Source of the DNA: Pseudozyma flocculosa PF-1
Taxonomy: Eukaryota; Basidiomycota; Ustilaginomycetes; Ustilaginales; Ustilaginaceae
NCBI RefSeq assembly: GCF_000417875.1
Contig: NW_006920894.1
Coordinates: forward strand, 352,417 to 416,416
DNA: 64,000 bases
Direction of reading: 5' to 3'
The position numbers and the translations under genes are program-made. Below the pieces are notes generated by a model that worked only from the letters and a program-made list of their open reading frames with translations, searched no databases and was not told where the DNA came from. This document shows positions 61,383 through 64,000 of this stretch, piece by piece; the stretch's first letter is position 1, and every line of letters begins with the position of its first letter.

Positions 61383-63560
61383 CTACTGGCCGATGAAGGC
61401 AGCGACGTCGTCAAGGATCTGGCGGGTATACCTCGTGTTGGCCCTGCCCATGCCGAGGAAGAGGCAGGCCAGGCTCTCTGCGTGGCCGAGGTGGCGGTAG
61501 GCCCTGAGCTTGACGTTTTCGACGCCGATGCCGACGAGGAGCGTCTTGAGCAGCGTGCTCTGCTCGACGGGCACCACGCTGTCCTTGCCGCCGTGGACGA
61601 GGAGCACCTTGGGCGGCAGCAGGCGCGTGTCGAGGATGTTCTTGGCCGCGTAGAGGAGGTGCGCCGGAGAGTGAAGCAGGCACTGGATGTGGCTGGGTCC
61701 CGTGGCGCGGCGGAGCGAGGAGAGGTGCTCCAGCCCGCTTTCCGACTCCGAGCGGAAGCCCTTGATCACGTCGCTGATGCCCGAGAAGAGAAGCAGGCCT
61801 GCCAGTGGGGGTATCTCGATCTCCGGCTCGTAGATCGACACTCGCTTCAGGCCGTTGCCGACCTCTGAGGCCGCCGCCATGTAGCCTGCCGACGAAAGAA
61901 TGTGCGCGGATGGCGATGCCTGTCGACGGGACGGACGACGCGTCATGCCGGGTCGTGGACCAGGGCCGTGATGGGTGGTGTTGCTGGTGCTGCTGACGCC
62001 GCCGCCGCCGGCCGAGCTTGAAAAGCGCCGCGCAGAGCCCATGACTGCACCAGGTAGCCGGTGGACGGACGATGAGGAGCCCGCCACCTCGTCGACCCAG
62101 GCATCGCCACTGGCCGCAGATGTATCAGCTCGGTCCGCTTCGTGCACCTCGACCGGCCGCACGTCGTCCTCGCCTAGCGTCGTGATGCTGTCGTCCTTGC
62201 CAGCCACCTGGGCTGCGATCGGCTGCGCGGCATCGCCGACCTCGCCGCTCTTCTTCCACTCGTCGTCGTCCTCCCTCGATCCGGCGTACTTGGTATCGCG
62301 ATAGAGGTCGTGACGATCGCTGTCCTCGTCGCCGTCATCAGCCTCGTAGGGGTTGTCGCGCCACCTCTCGAGACCCCTCTGGCGCTCGTAGGCGCGATCG
62401 AGATGGCCCTCGCGACTCAGGACCACGGCTTCCTGCGCCACAGTGAGCATGACGAGGTGCGCGCTGAGGCCGTGACCCATGACGTAGATCTTTGTGGGAT
62501 CGCCTCCGTACCTCTGGCAGTTCTTGCCTGTCCACCGCAGGACCAGGCGGAGGTCGATGATCGACGACTTGATGCGCGACTCGGGGTAGTAGGTGATGTC
62601 GGGTACAATGACGCAGTAGCCCATGCGTCGGAAGCGCAGCGCAAGCTGGAGGTAAAGCTTCCGCTTTGACGTGATCGAGAGCGGCGCAAAGACCGAGGGG
62701 ACCACGACGATGACGGGCGCACCCGTCGAGCCGGCGTCCGTCGACGAAGAAGGGCCGGTGGTGCCGCTAGCCTCGGCGAACGTGCTAGAATGGTTGCGTC
62801 CCCGGCGTCCGTCCCTATCTGTGCTGTTCGCCGCTGCGCCAAACCCGCCGCTGAAGCTAGCTGCACGCGCAGAAGGGAGGTAGACATCGAGCTTCTTGTG
62901 GCTGGAGGGGCTGCCGTAGACGATGCCCTCCTTGAGGCTGCTAGCGCCCTTTGGAGTGCCGAGGACCATCACACGTCGATAGCTCCAGTCAAACACGGCG
63001 GGAAAGGCGATGCGGACCGCGGTGATGGCATAACGCAGCGTGGCCAGGTCGACTTTGGCGCAGCGGATGGGCGAAAGCGGGAGAAAGGGTGCGAGGTTCT
63101 TGAACGACCACCGTCGTGGCGAGGACCAGACGGCGGGGAGGTCGGGCTGGGCAAGGAAGAGGTAGGCGAGCCAGGCGATGGCATAGAGCAACGCCACCGA
63201 GAGGAGGATCAGCAGCGGTATGGCCATGACGCCGATGATGGGAACGGCGCATGTTGCCGCGAGGATCGGCCAGGTGGGCAGGCCGAAAATGACGGTGGGC
63301 ACGAGCAACGGTTTGAGCAGGGCGGCGAGATATCTCTGCGAGGCCTTTGCGCTCTGGGGTGGCTGGGGCGCAAATGGCGGGTAGTAGGTGGGCGAGTTGG
63401 GCGGAGAAGGAGACGAGTCGGCGAAGCGGGTCGGGAGCTTTCGCAGCGACATGGCGGCGGGGAACGAGCGGGGCTGCTCATCGTCTGCGTCCGGATCGAC
63501 CGTGGAGCCAGGCGTCTTTCGCGGCTGTCGCCGCTGCCGCTGCTGGGAGAAAGACGACAT
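61383..63560 (-). CDS. Membrane-anchored alpha/beta hydrolase
   Basis: Intronless gene for 725 residues. After a basic, disordered N-terminus, two membrane segments lie at about residues 80-135 (LLVPTVIFGLPTWPILAATC, then MAIPLLILLSVALLYAIAWL). The hydrolase fold includes KLDVYLPS, VIVVVPSVFAPLS, MGYCVIVPDITYYPES, and IIDLRLVLRWTGKNCQRYGG. The nucleophile-elbow position reads MGHGLSAHL at residues 361-369: where relatives such as isoprenylcysteine methylesterase-like and BD-FAE proteins have GHSAGAHL, Gly364 stands in place of the Ser and a Ser lies two positions on. A disordered insert of about 190 residues follows. The end has VLLVHGGKDSVVPVEQS (Asp) and YRHLGHAES (His). Activity is therefore uncertain. 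The ATG at 63560 was chosen because the earlier in-frame region is a repeat-rich leader. Confidence 0.85.
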   Translation of the reverse strand: MSSFSQQRQRRQPRKTPGSTVDPDADDEQPRSFPAAMSLRKLPTRFADSSPSPPNSPTYYPPFAPQPPQSAKASQRYLAALLKPLLVPTVIFGLPTWPILAATCAVPIIGVMAIPLLILLSVALLYAIAWLAYLFLAQPDLPAVWSSPRRWSFKNLAPFLPLSPIRCAKVDLATLRYAITAVRIAFPAVFDWSYRRVMVLGTPKGASSLKEGIVYGSPSSHKKLDVYLPSARAASFSGGFGAAANSTDRDGRRGRNHSSTFAEASGTTGPSSSTDAGSTGAPVIVVVPSVFAPLSITSKRKLYLQLALRFRRMGYCVIVPDITYYPESRIKSSIIDLRLVLRWTGKNCQRYGGDPTKIYVMGHGLSAHLVMLTVAQEAVVLSREGHLDRAYERQRGLERWRDNPYEADDGDEDSDRHDLYRDTKYAGSREDDDEWKKSGEVGDAAQPIAAQVAGKDDSITTLGEDDVRPVEVHEADRADTSAASGDAWVDEVAGSSSSVHRLPGAVMGSARRFSSSAGGGGVSSTSNTTHHGPGPRPGMTRRPSRRQASPSAHILSSAGYMAAASEVGNGLKRVSIYEPEIEIPPLAGLLLFSGISDVIKGFRSESESGLEHLSSLRRATGPSHIQCLLHSPAHLLYAAKNILDTRLLPPKVLLVHGGKDSVVPVEQSTLLKTLLVGIGVENVKLRAYRHLGHAESLACLFLGMGRANTRYTRQILDDVAAFIGQ

Positions 63561-64000
63561 GGTGGCGACGATGGCGATGGTCTCGAGCTCGCGCAGTGAT
63601 GACGAGATGGATGAGATCAGGGGCTGAGGGTGCTTGAGGCGGTGGGGGCAGGGCAGGGAGGTTTTCCGATGTCGGGAAGGAGGCGAGCTACGGCATAGGG
63701 GGTGAATGGCAGTGGTCGGGTCCCGAACGAACGGAAGGAGGGTCGGAAGGTGCGCACGCTGGCGTCGGAGCAGCGCAAGTCCGATGGATGAGGTGATGGT
63801 GATGGTGGTAGGCCGGAACGATGGGAGCGAGGGGGAGATAGAGAGGGATCCAACACCCCCTTTGAGCCACGCACGCACGCACGCACGCGGCATGCAAGCA
63901 AGCAAGCAAGGAGGCAGGCCAGCAGACCGGGCTGCAGGCGAGGCAAGAAATCTCGAACTGCCCGCGCTTGAGCCACGCTTTCACGAGGGTCCAAAGTCGG
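63561..64000. promoter_or_regulatory. Upstream region of the hydrolase gene
   Basis: Pyrimidine-rich on the gene's strand, as in other leaders here. It has a CACG/GCAC repeat (about 63,868-63,888) and a GCAA repeat (about 63,894-63,910). The window ends here; no other gene seen. Confidence 0.5.
63868..63910. repeat. CACG and GCAA tetranucleotide repeats
   Basis: About five CACG copies followed by about four GCAA copies. Confidence 0.85.

Overview
This is a gene-dense, GC-rich fungal chromosome segment. Short introns of roughly 50-260 bases with GTGAGT/GTAAGT-type donors interrupt many genes. The proteins are eukaryotic and fungal: striatin, Iws1, Cmc4, folylpolyglutamate synthase, a Vsb1-type SulP transporter, an Mtf2-like mitochondrial protein and a MATH-BTB protein. 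GC content, intron style and the long serine-rich low-complexity proteins suggest a basidiomycete, plausibly a smut relative (Ustilaginomycotina). That placement is inference and was not checked by any search. I saw no rRNA, tRNA, CRISPR array or intact transposon.

Layout. 0-5.2 kb: 3' part of a TRM2 tRNA methyltransferase gene (+), an intronless Mtf2-like gene (+), and a convergent gene for a secreted Val/Leu-rich protein (-). 6.8-12.3 kb: a 1820-residue disordered protein with an N-myristoylation-like start (-), then about 3.9 kb without a gene. 16.1-18.98 kb: a universal-stress-protein gene (+, 3 exons) convergent with a membrane-anchored DUF218 gene (-, 3 exons). 20.2-24.9 kb: a trypsin-fold mitochondrial protease gene (-, 4 exons) and folylpolyglutamate synthase (-), the latter divergent from a cyclase-family gene (+, 4 exons; 25.4-27.3 kb). 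27.9-30.1 kb: an RRM+R3H RNA-binding protein (-, 2 exons). 33.2-36.6 kb: striatin (-, 5 exons). 37.9-40.6 kb: a MATH-BTB protein (-, 5 exons). 41.5-43.4 kb: IWS1 (+, 8 exons), convergent with a SulP-STAS-CNB vacuolar transporter (-, 3 exons; 43.7-48.0 kb). 49.3-51.2 kb: an NCBP3-like gene (+, 2 exons), convergent with CMC4 (-). 52.6-60.6 kb: a tandem pair of large paralogous genes (+). 61.4-63.6 kb: a membrane-anchored alpha/beta hydrolase gene (-).

Most genes are ordinary housekeeping genes with no sign of forming one pathway. The most unusual content is the tandem pair at 52.6-60.6 kb. Each protein has an N-terminal coiled coil, a possible winged-helix segment, a degenerate retropepsin-like segment, a basic nuclear-localisation-like motif and a strongly conserved acidic C-terminal signature. 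I read them as a lineage-specific family that may derive from a retroelement Gag-protease. The sequence between the two copies carries tetranucleotide repeats in inverted orientation.

For multi-exon genes, exon limits were worked out by hand from splice consensus, reading phase and protein-family continuity. They are predictions.
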